Assembly (NCBI RefSeq): GCF_030814475.1
Contig: NZ_JAUSVF010000001.1
Location: 1,695,001 to 1,759,000 of the forward strand
Direction of reading: 5' to 3'
Source of the DNA: Pararhizobium capsulatum DSM 1112
GTDB lineage: Bacteria; Pseudomonadota; Alphaproteobacteria; Rhizobiales; Rhizobiaceae
DNA: 64,000 nt
The position numbers and the translations under genes were made by a program. The notes below the pieces were generated by a model that was given only the letters and a program-made list of their open reading frames with translations, was not told where the DNA came from and did no database searches. How positions within the stretch are numbered: the stretch's first letter is position 1; every line of letters begins with the position of its first letter. Of this stretch, positions 1 through 7,859 are shown piece by piece.

Positions 1-31
1 ACTCTCGCTTTTTGGGGGGCGACAGAGGCGA

Positions 32-169
32 ATGGATGTCAAGGAGGAACGTTTTCTGCGGGCAGGATTGCTAACGATTGCGGGAGCCGCCGGCATTATC
101 GCACTGGTCATCGTAGGCTATTCGCTGAGGGCGGGAACGGTGCCAAAGGACTGGATGACCCCACGTTGA
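32..169 (+). CDS. Small one-TM ORF, probable N-terminal piece of the pYEATS protein
   Basis: A 45-residue ORF with a charged N-terminus (MDVKEERFLRAG) followed by one hydrophobic helix (residues about 11-31). It stops one base before the next ORF starts. Adding one base in the cccc run near position 162 keeps the frame open through TPTLKCLGVSMVALVLCRV, which is a second hydrophobic helix, and another added base near position 230 joins it to the pYEATS ORF downstream. I therefore infer that this is the first transmembrane helix of a single two-helix membrane protein rather than a free-standing gene. The frame is also open to the window edge, so a start further upstream cannot be excluded. Confidence 0.4.
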   Translation: MDVKEERFLRAGLLTIAGAAGIIALVIVGYSLRAGTVPKDWMTPR

Positions 170-170
170 A

Positions 171-773
171 GTGTCTAGGTGTTTCAATGGTCGCTCTTGT
201 TCTTTGTCGTGTGGGTCGACTTTTAAAGGAAAATTCCTGGGATTCGAAATTGAGTTCGACAGCGTTGCCGCCCTTGCCAAGGATACGAATGAAATCGGCG
301 CGCGCTTGACGCGACTTGAGGCCGTTTTTGCAGAATTGCAGCAAAAAGTTGCGCCTGCCTCGGAAGAGCTATTGGAGGAGGCGGTTGAGCTGTCGCGGCC
401 GAAAATGCCCAAGCTGCCAGAAGTCCAGGATGAAGACGATCGCAATATCGGACGCTTCGGTAGAAGGGCAGATCGGGACGGGTATCATTTGTCGGCCTCT
501 TTTATCGGCGGTGAAAATGATCGATTTGTTCGGGTAAAGCTCAGTGTCGCGCGAACCGACGGCGTGCAAATGACGCACAATGTTCATTTCTTTTTGCATC
601 GCACTTTCGCACAAGAAAAAGTCATCATTCCTCCGACAAATGGAGTCTCATCATTGGAGCTTCTTATCTACGGTGGGTTCACGGTCGGTGTTTGGATCGA
701 AGATACAGAGACTTTGCTGGAACTCGATTTGTCAAAGGCAAGGGGTGCCCCCTATGTTGTTCGGACCCAATAA
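171..773 (+). CDS. pYEATS-like domain protein (C-terminal part of a membrane-anchored protein)
   Basis: Residues about 23-75 are a charged, probably coiled-coil linker. Residues about 105-198 resemble the prokaryotic YEATS (pYEATS) fold: a strand-rich block with VHFFLHRTF, then GGFTVGVWIED and the LLELDLSKA signature close to the C-terminus. Members of this family are predicted ligand- or modification-reading domains, often attached to membrane helices or found in conflict systems; that role is family inference. The GTG at 171 gives a poor start (cysteine- and serine-rich MSRCFNGRSCSLSC) and lacks a good ribosome binding site, so the real N-terminus probably lies in the other frames upstream: two single-base gaps separate it from the ORF at 32-169. 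Reconstructed length is about 247 residues. Confidence 0.55.
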   Translation: MSRCFNGRSCSLSCGSTFKGKFLGFEIEFDSVAALAKDTNEIGARLTRLEAVFAELQQKVAPASEELLEEAVELSRPKMPKLPEVQDEDDRNIGRFGRRADRDGYHLSASFIGGENDRFVRVKLSVARTDGVQMTHNVHFFLHRTFAQEKVIIPPTNGVSSLELLIYGGFTVGVWIEDTETLLELDLSKARGAPYVVRTQ

Positions 774-791
774 TTCTGGTCTGGATAAAAC

Positions 792-1229
792 ATGAAACCT
801 CTCCTCCTTTCATGGCAGCTCTGGGCATTGCTCTCGGCCGCCTTTGCCGCGCTGACCGCGATCTTCGCCAAGGTCGGTATCGAAAACGTCCAGTCCGATT
901 TCGCAACCTTCGTGCGGACGGTCGTTATCCTGTTTGCGATCACCGCCATGCTGTTTCTGACGGATGGCTGGCAGTCGCCCTCGACGGTGCCGGGAAGGAG
1001 CTGGGTGTTCTTGGTGCTGTCCGGTCTTGCGACCGGCGGCTCCTGGCTTTGTTATTTCCGGGCGCTGAAGATGGGCAATGCCGCGCAGGTCGCCCCGGTC
1101 GACAAGCTCAGCGTCGTTCTGGTCGCGGTTTTCGCGGTGATCTTCCTCGGTGAAAGACTGTCGGTCGCCCATTGGTTTGCCGTTGCCATGATTGCGACCG
1201 GCGCCGTGCTGCTCACCTTCAAGATATGA
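792..1229 (+). CDS. EamA/DMT-family transporter, single-domain
   Basis: 145 residues with five hydrophobic helices, the size of a single EamA unit (the ten-helix DMT transporters have two). The family signature is in the C-terminal half: LCYFRALKMGNAAQVAPVDKL followed by the last two helices with LGERLSVAHW. Such half-size members work as dimers in the inner membrane and are usually drug or metabolite exporters; the substrate cannot be told. It starts 18 bases after the pYEATS ORF, so the two may be co-transcribed, although the ribosome binding site in front of the ATG is weak. Not truncated: both ends match the family. Confidence 0.85.
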   Translation: MKPLLLSWQLWALLSAAFAALTAIFAKVGIENVQSDFATFVRTVVILFAITAMLFLTDGWQSPSTVPGRSWVFLVLSGLATGGSWLCYFRALKMGNAAQVAPVDKLSVVLVAVFAVIFLGERLSVAHWFAVAMIATGAVLLTFKI

Positions 1230-1331
1230 AACGGCAAATCGCCAGGCGGAGAGCAAGCCGCGATTTTTCCCACTTCCCTTGTGGGTTGAAATGCGGCTTT
1301 ATCGCATGAGTTCAGAGTTGGGGAGTTTGAC

Positions 1332-1874
1332 ATGGCCTTGGATTTGGTTGCCAGACAGAAATTGAGCAGCAAATGGGGATGGTTCGTCGCATTGGGCGTT
1401 CTGCTCGTCATGGGCGGCGGCATTGCGCTCGCCAATCTCTTCGTGGCGACAGTGGTGTCCGTCTATTACGTCGGCGCCATCATGCTGGTCGCCGGCCTGC
1501 TGCAACTTTTTCACGCCTACCGGGTCAAGGGCTGGCAGAGCGTGCTCTACTGGGGCCTCGCTGGCGGCTGCTATACGATTGCCGGCATCTTCGCCTTCAT
1601 CAACCCGCTGCTGACATCCGCCGTCCTGACGCTGATCATGGGGGTGGCGTTGCTGGTCGCCGGCCTCTTCCGCATCTGGTCCGGTTTCACGCTGCGGCCG
1701 CTCAAGGGCTGGGGCTGGATCGCGCTTGGCGGCCTTGTCACGTTCCTTGCGGGCCTCATCATCCTGGCCGGTTGGCCGGTCAACAGCCTGTGGATTTTGG
1801 GTCTGTTCCTCGCCATCGATATCACCATGCAGGGCCTTGCCCTGATCGCTTTCGGCGTGCTTGCAAAAGCATAA
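1332..1874 (+). CDS. HdeD-family membrane protein (DUF308)
   Basis: 180 residues with six predicted transmembrane helices and the DUF308 repeat pattern (YYVGAIMLVAGLLQLFHAYRVKGWQ near residues 37-62). HdeD proteins are inner-membrane proteins; the E. coli namesake supports acid resistance at high cell density, but the molecular activity is unknown and may differ here. The ATG at 1332 sits behind GGGGAG. It is monocistronic in appearance: about 100 bases from the EamA gene and followed by a perfect 11-bp hairpin at 1882-1907. Confidence 0.88.
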   Translation: MALDLVARQKLSSKWGWFVALGVLLVMGGGIALANLFVATVVSVYYVGAIMLVAGLLQLFHAYRVKGWQSVLYWGLAGGCYTIAGIFAFINPLLTSAVLTLIMGVALLVAGLFRIWSGFTLRPLKGWGWIALGGLVTFLAGLIILAGWPVNSLWILGLFLAIDITMQGLALIAFGVLAKA

Positions 1875-1881
1875 GCGGCGT

Positions 1882-1907
1882 ACCCGGAAATATCAGTATT
1901 TCCGGGT
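1882..1907 (+). terminator. Perfect hairpin after hdeD-like gene
   Basis: ACCCGGAAATA and TATTTCCGGGT form an 11-bp perfect stem with a TCAG loop, starting 7 bases after the stop codon. There is no T-run after it, so it could be a Rho-independent terminator of weak type or simply a 3'-end stabilising structure. The remaining stretch to 2113 has a second inverted repeat (GTGAAAG/CTTTCAC, about 2000-2025) and a TTGACA at about 2040 that could serve the next gene. Confidence 0.55.
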
Positions 1908-2113
1908 GAAATTGCCGCGATATCAGCAGGTTCTAAAGTGTTGAAATCGTGGGTTGTTATCCTCGCGGCGAAGAAGCTGCGGGGAGGGATTTTCCTGTTG
2001 TGAAAGCTTCACAAAACTTTCACGCTGGGGAAAGCTTTCATTGACACTTCGGCCCGAATGTCGCGTGCAGCCACGCCTTTTTTGGCGCGGCCCCCATGAA
2101 GACCGGAGCCCCC

Positions 2114-3925
2114 ATGTCCGCCGCTGCTGCTGCCGCCGAAATGCTATCCCTGCGCCGTTTCCGCGATGATCAGATCGTCACCCTCGCCAAGCTGGTGATC
2201 GAGAATGCTTTTCAGCCGATCGTTGAAGCCACGACCGGCGCCGTCTTCGGCTACGAGACTTTGATGCGCGGCTTCGAGCGGCTTGGCTTCAATTCACCGC
2301 TGGAACTGCTCGACAGGGCGGAGGCGACGGGCCAGCTGCTGGCGCTCGAGCATATGATCAACAGCCGCGCCTTTGCCGGCTTCGCTGGTATGCCGGATTT
2401 TGCCTCGCGCACGCTGTTCGTCAATTTCGACGCCCGGCTGATCGGCATGGAAGACGATATCGTCGAGCGCCTCAGCAGCCACCTGAAGCGCGCCGAGATC
2501 CCGCCGTCCTCCATCTGTTTCGAGCTTTCCGAGCGCTTCGACAATATGCGCATGCCGGCGTTTTCCGACCTCATCAAGCGGCTTCGGCTGGCCGGTTTCA
2601 AGTTGGCGCTCGATGATTTCGGCGTCGGCTTCAACGGCCTGAAGCTGCTCTGCGACCAGCCGGTGGATTATGTGAAGATCGACCGTCATTTCATCTCCGG
2701 CATCGACGCCAGCCCGCGCAAGCGCCATCTGGTACGCCATACCGTCAACACCGCCCATGTGCTCGGCACCCGGGTTGTCGCCGAGGGCGTGGAGACGGAA
2801 GCCGAGTTCTCCACCTGCCGCGATCTCGGCTGCGACCTCGTACAGGGCTATTTCGTCGCCCGCCCGACGGTGCATTTCGCCGAGCTGCAGCCGTCCTATC
2901 CGCATCTGGTCCAGACGGCGGAGGTGCGCCGGCCGTCCGCCTCGCTCGACAGCATCCTCATCCGCAAGCAGATCGAGCAGGTGCCGGCCGTCAACGAGGC
3001 AAGCGGCCTCGACAGCGTCTTCGAACTGTTCCGCAAGTCGCCGCAGCGCAGCTTCTTCCCCGTGCTCAACGCCAATGGCGAGCCGCGCGGCGTGCTGCAT
3101 GAATATCATGTGAAGGAGATGATCTATCATCCCTTCGGCCGCGACCTGCTGAAAAACCACATCTACCAGCGCCATATCGCCCATTTCGTCAGTCCGGCGC
3201 CGATCGCCGATCTGGAGACGCCGGCCGAGGAAATGCTGAAGATCTTCGCTGGCATGGACGGCAGCGACTGCGTCATCCTCACCGAAAACATGCGCTATGC
3301 CGGCATCCTCTCGGCATCCTCGCTCCTGAAGATCATCAACGAAAAGCAACTGAAGCTGGCGCAGGAACAGAACCCGCTGACCGGCCTGCCGGGCAACCGT
3401 GCGATCCGCGACTACGTGCAGGAAGCCGTGCTCGATGGCGATGAGGCACGCTATTTCTGTTATTGCGATTTCGACAGCTTCAAGCCGTTCAACGACCACT
3501 ATGGTTTCCAGAAGGGCGACGTCGCCATCTCGCTGTTCGCCGCCCTGATGCGGCGCCATTTCATAGGCGAGGAAAAATTCCTCGGCCATGTCGGCGGTGA
3601 CGATTTTTTCATCGGGGTTCGCGGCTGGACGCGGGCAGAGCTGGAGGCGTTGCTGACCCGCATTCTCGAAGAGTTCCGCGCCGATATCCGCCAGCATTAC
3701 TCGGCCGAGCATCAGGCGGCCGGCTACATGACCGGCCATGGCCGCAACGGCGAAACCACCTATTTCCCGCTGATGCGTTGCTCGATTGCGGTTCTGGAGC
3801 TGCCACAAGGCTTCGTGTTTTCCGACACGCTCGCTGTCAGCACCCGCATTGCCGAGATCAAGACGCACGCCAAGGAAAGCGATGAAGGGCTGGTTTTCGA
3901 TACTTTCGGGCATCACGCGGGGTAA
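2114..3925 (+). CDS. EAL-CBS-GGDEF c-di-GMP signalling protein
   Basis: 603 residues from the ATG at 2114, which has GGAG five bases upstream (an earlier ATG at 2096 has no ribosome binding site). Domain order: EAL phosphodiesterase (about 20-260), a CBS pair (about 280-415), GGDEF (about 425-600). The EAL domain keeps a recognisable active site: ETL in place of EAL, the Asn of LFVNFDARL, the Glu of CFELSER, LDDFGVGFNGL, VKIDRHF, the Glu of VAEGVETE and the Gln of QGYF, so phosphodiesterase activity is plausible. The GGDEF motif reads GGDDF, and there is no RxxD inhibitory site five residues before it. CBS pairs usually bind adenine nucleotides, suggesting energy-state control. No membrane segments; cytoplasmic. 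Confidence 0.9.
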   Translation: MSAAAAAAEMLSLRRFRDDQIVTLAKLVIENAFQPIVEATTGAVFGYETLMRGFERLGFNSPLELLDRAEATGQLLALEHMINSRAFAGFAGMPDFASRTLFVNFDARLIGMEDDIVERLSSHLKRAEIPPSSICFELSERFDNMRMPAFSDLIKRLRLAGFKLALDDFGVGFNGLKLLCDQPVDYVKIDRHFISGIDASPRKRHLVRHTVNTAHVLGTRVVAEGVETEAEFSTCRDLGCDLVQGYFVARPTVHFAELQPSYPHLVQTAEVRRPSASLDSILIRKQIEQVPAVNEASGLDSVFELFRKSPQRSFFPVLNANGEPRGVLHEYHVKEMIYHPFGRDLLKNHIYQRHIAHFVSPAPIADLETPAEEMLKIFAGMDGSDCVILTENMRYAGILSASSLLKIINEKQLKLAQEQNPLTGLPGNRAIRDYVQEAVLDGDEARYFCYCDFDSFKPFNDHYGFQKGDVAISLFAALMRRHFIGEEKFLGHVGGDDFFIGVRGWTRAELEALLTRILEEFRADIRQHYSAEHQAAGYMTGHGRNGETTYFPLMRCSIAVLELPQGFVFSDTLAVSTRIAEIKTHAKESDEGLVFDTFGHHAG

Positions 3926-4054
3926 ACCCGGTATCCGCTTGGGTCATCCCAAAAAAGAAGCGGGCCGGAACCCGTCATGGATTCCGGCCCGTCCTGCATG
4001 ATCCCAAAGCGTCTACGCCGCGATCGGGTACGCTCATGCGCGAACCTCACGCGC

Positions 4055-4312
4055 TCAGTTCACGAGCGTGACAGCCGTGGCCTGATGTTTCTTTCCAACC
4101 ATGTCATAGGCGATCTTGACCTTTTCGCCGGCCTTCAGCCCCGGGTCCTTGAAGTTGGCCGGCAGCATGAAGTGACTGCCGTCCTTGAGGGTCAGCGTCA
4201 AAGCCTTCGTATCGATGGCCTTGATGGTTCCTGTCGTCATGCTCGCGGCGAATGCGGCCGAGGACAGGGAGATTGCGGAAATGATGGTCAGAGAAGTCAG
4301 AAGAGCACGCAT
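4055..4312 (-). CDS. DUF1344 exported small protein
   Basis: 85 residues from the ATG at 4312. Residues 1-23 are a Sec signal peptide ending in SAAFA-A. The mature part (MTTGTIKAIDTKALTLTLKDG...LPANFK...GEKVKIAYD) is a small beta-barrel-like domain of the DUF1344 family, common in rhizobia and expected in the periplasm. Function is unknown; the TGTIKAID...LTLKDG pattern recalls OB-fold or copper-binding DUF1344/CusF-like small proteins, but this is only a resemblance. An upstream in-frame ATG at 4387 would add 25 hydrophilic residues in front of the signal peptide and is unlikely. It converges with the EAL-GGDEF gene. Confidence 0.82.
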   Translation of the reverse strand: MRALLTSLTIISAISLSSAAFAASMTTGTIKAIDTKALTLTLKDGSHFMLPANFKDPGLKAGEKVKIAYDMVGKKHQATAVTLVN

Positions 4313-4608
4313 CGGTGTCGTCCTTGATTGGTCCGGAGATGAACCTGTAACAGTGAAGCCGTCCCGAAACGTCGAGTCGCGACTCAAGGGGAGGGAGCCG
4401 CCGGCGTTTCCCGGTTTCGAGAATGAAGCTAGACCCGGTTTTCAAGCCTTTCAAATTAAAGAAGTTTAATTTTCCGGTAACGCATTTTGACGCAATTTTG
4501 CCTTGGTGCGGCGCAGCATCGGATGCTTCGCGCCGCTTTTGCCACAAAGGTTAAGGGCTGTGCGTCGATCTTTCCAAGCTTGTTGCGCATGGCGGCGGGC
4601 ACAGTTTG

Positions 4609-4660
4609 CTCTCTCCCCAGCGGGGAGAAGTGTTAGGCCGCTGCCTCGTCCTCATCCGCA
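4609..4660. repeat. Partial RIME-like palindromic repeat in the 4313-4743 gap
   Basis: The arm CTCTCCCCAGCGGGGAGAAG is the same terminal palindrome as in the full elements at 13196, 21214 and 36764, followed by a remnant of the inner part (CCTCATCCGC). Only one end is present, so it is a half or decayed copy. The rest of the 431-base gap between the DUF1344 gene and the quinone oxidoreductase holds divergent promoter sequence and no ORF I can support. Confidence 0.7.
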
Positions 4661-4743
4661 ATAACCTGCATCTGCTCTAGGAAGCCAACTTCCCGCGCGC
4701 TAAGTATCACGGTAAATCGCTTTCATTCGAGAGGACTTGCCCC

Positions 4744-5742
4744 GTGAAGCTTCCCGTCGAAATGACTTATGTCGACCTGCCGTCGCCCGGCGGCCCGGAA
4801 AACATGCGCCTTGCGCGCGGTCCATTGCCGGTGCTTTCGCCGGGCGAAATCCTCGTCAAGGTCGAGGCCGCCGGCGTCAACCGGCCGGATATCATGCAGC
4901 GCAAGGGGTTCTATCCGCCACCACCGGGCGCAAGCCCATTGATGGGGCTGGAAGTCTCGGGCGAGGTGGTTGCCATCGGCGAGGAAGCCGAAGGTTTTAC
5001 GATCGGCGATCTCGTCTGCGGCCTTGCCAATGGCGGCGGCTATGCCGAATTCTGCGCAATCCCCGCCACCCAGGCGCTGCGCTGGCCGCACGGCTACGAC
5101 GCCGCCCGCGCCGCCGCGCTGCCGGAAACTTTCTTCACGGTCTGGGCCAATGTCTTCCAGATGGCGGATCTGGTAGAAGGCGAGACTTTCCTCGTCCACG
5201 GCGGCACCAGCGGCATCGGCACGACCGCCATCCAGCTCGCCAACGCTTTTGGCGCCCGCGTCTTCGCAACGGCCGGTACCGCCGGAAAATGCAAGGCCTG
5301 CATCGACCTCGGCGCCGCCCGTGCGATCAACTACAAAGAAGAGGACTTCAAGGCCGTCGTATTGGAGGAAACCGGCGGCAAGGGCGTCGATGTCATCCTC
5401 GACATGATCGGCGGATCCTATTTCTCTCGTAACGTCACCAGCCTCGCCAAGGACGGCCGCCTCGCGATCATCGCCATGCAGGGAGGCACCAGGGCTGAAG
5501 ATTTCGATGTGCTGCCGATCATGACCAAGCGTCTGAAGCTCATGGGCTCGACACTGCGCCCGCGAACGGCGCCGGAGAAGGAAGCAATCCGTGACGATCT
5601 GGAGGACAATGTCTGGCCGCTGCTCGATGCCGGCGAGATCGCCCCGGTCATGCACGCCGTCGTGCCGTTTGCCGAAGTTGCCGAGGCGCACCGGCTGCTG
5701 GAGGCGGGGGATCATATCGGCAAGATCGTGTTGACGATGTGA
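4744..5742 (+). CDS. NAD(P)H-quinone oxidoreductase, zinc-free MDR family
   Basis: 332 residues of the medium-chain dehydrogenase/reductase superfamily. The N-terminal GroES-like part lacks the zinc-binding cysteines of alcohol dehydrogenases, and the Rossmann part has the nucleotide-binding turn [15 protein letters not shown] (about 153-167), typical of QOR and PIG3/TP53I3-like quinone reductases. These reduce quinones with NADPH in the cytoplasm, usually counted as electrophile or oxidative-stress protection. The GTG start at 4744 follows GAGAGGAC. It is followed 31 bases later by the DUF982 gene in the same orientation, probably co-transcribed. Confidence 0.88.
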   Translation: MKLPVEMTYVDLPSPGGPENMRLARGPLPVLSPGEILVKVEAAGVNRPDIMQRKGFYPPPPGASPLMGLEVSGEVVAIGEEAEGFTIGDLVCGLANGGGYAEFCAIPATQALRWPHGYDAARAAALPETFFTVWANVFQMADLVEGETFLVHGGTSGIGTTAIQLANAFGARVFATAGTAGKCKACIDLGAARAINYKEEDFKAVVLEETGGKGVDVILDMIGGSYFSRNVTSLAKDGRLAIIAMQGGTRAEDFDVLPIMTKRLKLMGSTLRPRTAPEKEAIRDDLEDNVWPLLDAGEIAPVMHAVVPFAEVAEAHRLLEAGDHIGKIVLTM

Positions 5743-5773
5743 GGGTGCCAAATTGAAACTTGGAGATCGAGAC

Positions 5774-6019
5774 GTGAGCAAGAGCTGGAACAAGGGTGTG
5801 ACTTTGGCGCTGGAAGGGCCGGGAAAGTTCACGACCATCAGCACTATCCAGGAAGCATCGTGGGCGCTGATCGAGGATTGGCCACTGGAGGATGGCGAGG
5901 CGCTGGACAAGGCCTTGCTGGTCATAGAGGCCGCGATGTCAGGCAAGAAAACGCCCGAGGAGGCCCGATTTGCCTTCATCGCCGCGGCACATGAAGCGGG
6001 GATTGAAATTCAAGAGTAG
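5774..6019 (+). CDS. DUF982 small protein
   Basis: 81 residues from the GTG at 5774, chosen because GGAG lies eight bases upstream; a TTG at 5753 would add seven residues. The pattern (SWNKGVTLAL...ISTIQEASWALIEDWP...ALDKALLVIEAAM.GKKTPEEARFAFIAAAHEAGI) is that of DUF982, a family almost confined to Rhizobiales and often present in many paralogues. Soluble, alpha/beta, cytoplasmic; function unknown. Close spacing to the quinone oxidoreductase suggests one transcript. Confidence 0.85.
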   Translation: MSKSWNKGVTLALEGPGKFTTISTIQEASWALIEDWPLEDGEALDKALLVIEAAMSGKKTPEEARFAFIAAAHEAGIEIQE

Positions 6020-6227
6020 GGGTGCTGCCCTGCTGCAAGGCGAAATACCTGCTGCGGTACTGGATTTTACCTTCGCAATGAATGGAAACATTGCTGTCGG
6101 CCTTGGGCGACGAGAGCTGGCGCTATCGGAGAAGTTCTGTTCTTGTCTCGATGCTTGCCCCCTTGCATTCCTGTCACAAAAGACTACCTTTTCCTTATGT
6201 TCAACGTAGTGAAAGGAAGGTGATCCA

Positions 6228-6302
6228 ATGTCGAATGAGATTTCGGACCTCGTGACGGGCATGGGAGTTGTGGTGACGGAAACGAGGCAGCCCTCGTTCT
6301 AA
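6228..6302 (+). CDS. 24-residue ORF ahead of a terminator, possible leader peptide or dual-function RNA
   Basis: ATG at 6228 has a good ribosome binding site (AAGGAAGGTGAT). The product, MSNEISDLVTGMGVVVTETR plus QPSF, has three consecutive valine codons but no run typical of a classical attenuator. The stop is followed by about 60 bases that can fold (GGGCGGC/GCCGTCC and GGCC/GGCC pairings) and then by a strong intrinsic terminator at 6364-6390. I see no obvious antiterminator pairing. It could be a small protein on its own short transcript, or the 5' leader of the asparaginase mRNA that starts 180 bases further on. Supported by layout only. Confidence 0.45.
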   Translation: MSNEISDLVTGMGVVVTETRQPSF

Positions 6303-6363
6303 CCCCGCCTTCCTGCGGGCGGCTGAAACGCCGTCCGGGCCAGTTACAGGCCAAAGCTCATGG

Positions 6364-6390
6364 AAAGGGTCGCCTCGTGCGACCCTTTTT
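6364..6390 (+). terminator. Strong intrinsic terminator after the 24-codon ORF
   Basis: AAAGGGTCGC and GCGACCCTTT make a 10-bp stem with a five-base loop, and the T-run continues (CCCTTTTTGCGTTTTT). It ends the short transcript of the ORF at 6228. Between here and the asparaginase start at 6571 there is a small TGTCAC-TTC-GTGACA hairpin (about 6435-6449) and probably the asparaginase promoter. Confidence 0.8.
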
Positions 6391-6570
6391 GCGTTTTTGG
6401 GGATGGGCAGGCGTTTGAGCCAAGACCTCACTCTGTCACTTCGTGACATCTCCCCTCAAGCATGCGCTTGATGAATCTCATGGACAGGTCCGGTTTGGCG
6501 GCAGACAATATTTGAAGAATGGTAATGGTGGGATATGACGCATCGGAACTTGGATTTTTGAGGGCACCCC

Positions 6571-7575
6571 ATGTCGAACCCCGTACTCGTCGAAGTCACC
6601 CGTGGCGCACTGGTGGAAAGCCGCCATCGCGGCATGGTCATCGCGGTTGATGGCGATGGCAACACCGTGTTTTCGCTGGGTGAAACCGATGTCGGCGTCT
6701 TCCCGCGCTCGGCCTGCAAGGCGATGCAGGCGCTGCCGCTGATGGAAACCGGCGCTGCCGATGCCTATGGTTTCGGCACCAGGGAACTGGCGCTTGCCTG
6801 CTCCTCGCATAATGGCGAGCCGGAGCATGTCGCTGTTGCGGCGAAGATGCTGGCCGCCGCCGGCCGCGATGTCGATACGCTCGAATGCGGAGCCCACTGG
6901 TCAGGAAACCAGAAGACGCTGATAGAGCAGGCCCGCACCCTCGAGCGCCCGATTGCGCTTCACAACAACTGCTCGGGAAAACATGCCGGTTTCATCTGCG
7001 CCGTCTGCCATGACGGCGGCGATCCCACAGGCTACGTCACCTATGACCATCCGCTTCAGCGCGAAATCCGCGGCACGATGGAAGCGCTGACCGGCGGCGT
7101 GCTCGGCCACGACAATTGCGGCACCGACGGCTGCTCGATCCCGACCTACGCCGTGCCGCTCAAGGGTCTGGCCCATGGCTTTGCGAAGATGGCGACCGGC
7201 GCGGGTCTGGAACCGGAGCGCGCCCGGGCGTCAAAACGGCTGATCGAGGCCTGCATGGCCGAGCCTTTCTATGTCGCCGGCACCGGCCGCGCCTGCACCA
7301 GGCTCATGCAGCTCGCCCCCGGTCGCATCTTTGCCAAGACCGGCGCCGAAGGCGTGTTCTGCGCCGCCATCCCGGGAAAGGGCATCGGCATCGCGCTCAA
7401 ATGCGAGGATGGCACGACCCGTGCCGCCGAAGCCATGGTCGCCGCCACGCTCGCCCGCTTCTTCAAGGACGAGCCCGATCTTCATGCCTCGCTCCGCGGC
7501 ATGGCCGATCACGCCATGCACAACTGGAACGGGCTGTTCGTGGGCGATGTCAGGGTGACCGACGCCTTCGCCTGA
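6571..7575 (+). CDS. L-asparaginase, Rhizobium etli (asparaginase II, PF06089) type
   Basis: 334 residues, full length for the family, which is unrelated to E. coli asparaginases. Asparagine is hydrolysed to aspartate and ammonia, supplying nitrogen and carbon. The residues known from the R. etli ReAV structure are all at the expected places, one position earlier: the Ser-x2-Lys pair in RSACK (S47, K50), the second Ser of CSSH (S79), and the zinc-binding set C134 and K137 (NNCSGKH) with C188 (GTDGCS). Cytoplasmic, no signal peptide. A LysR regulator follows 284 bases downstream in the same orientation. Confidence 0.92.
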   Translation: MSNPVLVEVTRGALVESRHRGMVIAVDGDGNTVFSLGETDVGVFPRSACKAMQALPLMETGAADAYGFGTRELALACSSHNGEPEHVAVAAKMLAAAGRDVDTLECGAHWSGNQKTLIEQARTLERPIALHNNCSGKHAGFICAVCHDGGDPTGYVTYDHPLQREIRGTMEALTGGVLGHDNCGTDGCSIPTYAVPLKGLAHGFAKMATGAGLEPERARASKRLIEACMAEPFYVAGTGRACTRLMQLAPGRIFAKTGAEGVFCAAIPGKGIGIALKCEDGTTRAAEAMVAATLARFFKDEPDLHASLRGMADHAMHNWNGLFVGDVRVTDAFA

Positions 7576-7818
7576 ACCGACGAGCCCAAGGGGCAGGTGT
7601 TTCCCCTCCGGCAATCGGCTTCAAAGGCGCGCGGGAAGGGCAGGTCGCCGAGTTCACGGGCATCCATCCGGGCAATATCGGGGTGACCGAGAAGATCGAT
7701 CGCGACAGCCTCCGGGCTGTCGATCCCGTTCGAACGGCTTTTATGTCTTGAGAAAATCTTCAGCATCGCGCCGGCATCCTTGTTGTCAGGATGCAATAAT
7801 CCGCCTTTCCGGTTGCAT

Positions 7819-7830
7819 TCTCAATTGAGA
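7819..7830. promoter_or_regulatory. 12-bp palindrome upstream of LysR gene
   Basis: TCTCAATTGAGA is a perfect palindrome 29 bases before the LysR start codon, in AT-richer sequence. LysR proteins commonly bind dyads next to their own promoter, so it is a candidate autoregulatory site; this is positional inference. The rest of 7576-7818 shows no ORF or structure I can support. Confidence 0.35.
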
Positions 7831-7859
7831 TTGCCGGCATGGCGGTATAGATTTTCTAT

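Noticed and set aside
2294..3916. 540-codon open frame on the minus strand inside the EAL-GGDEF gene
   Set aside because: It mirrors the plus-strand coding region, has no domain pattern and no ribosome binding site; GC-rich codon usage opens the opposite frame.
6420..6460. TGTCAC-TTC-GTGACA hairpin before the asparaginase gene as a riboswitch
   Set aside because: Only a six-pair stem; no conserved aptamer layout can be seen.
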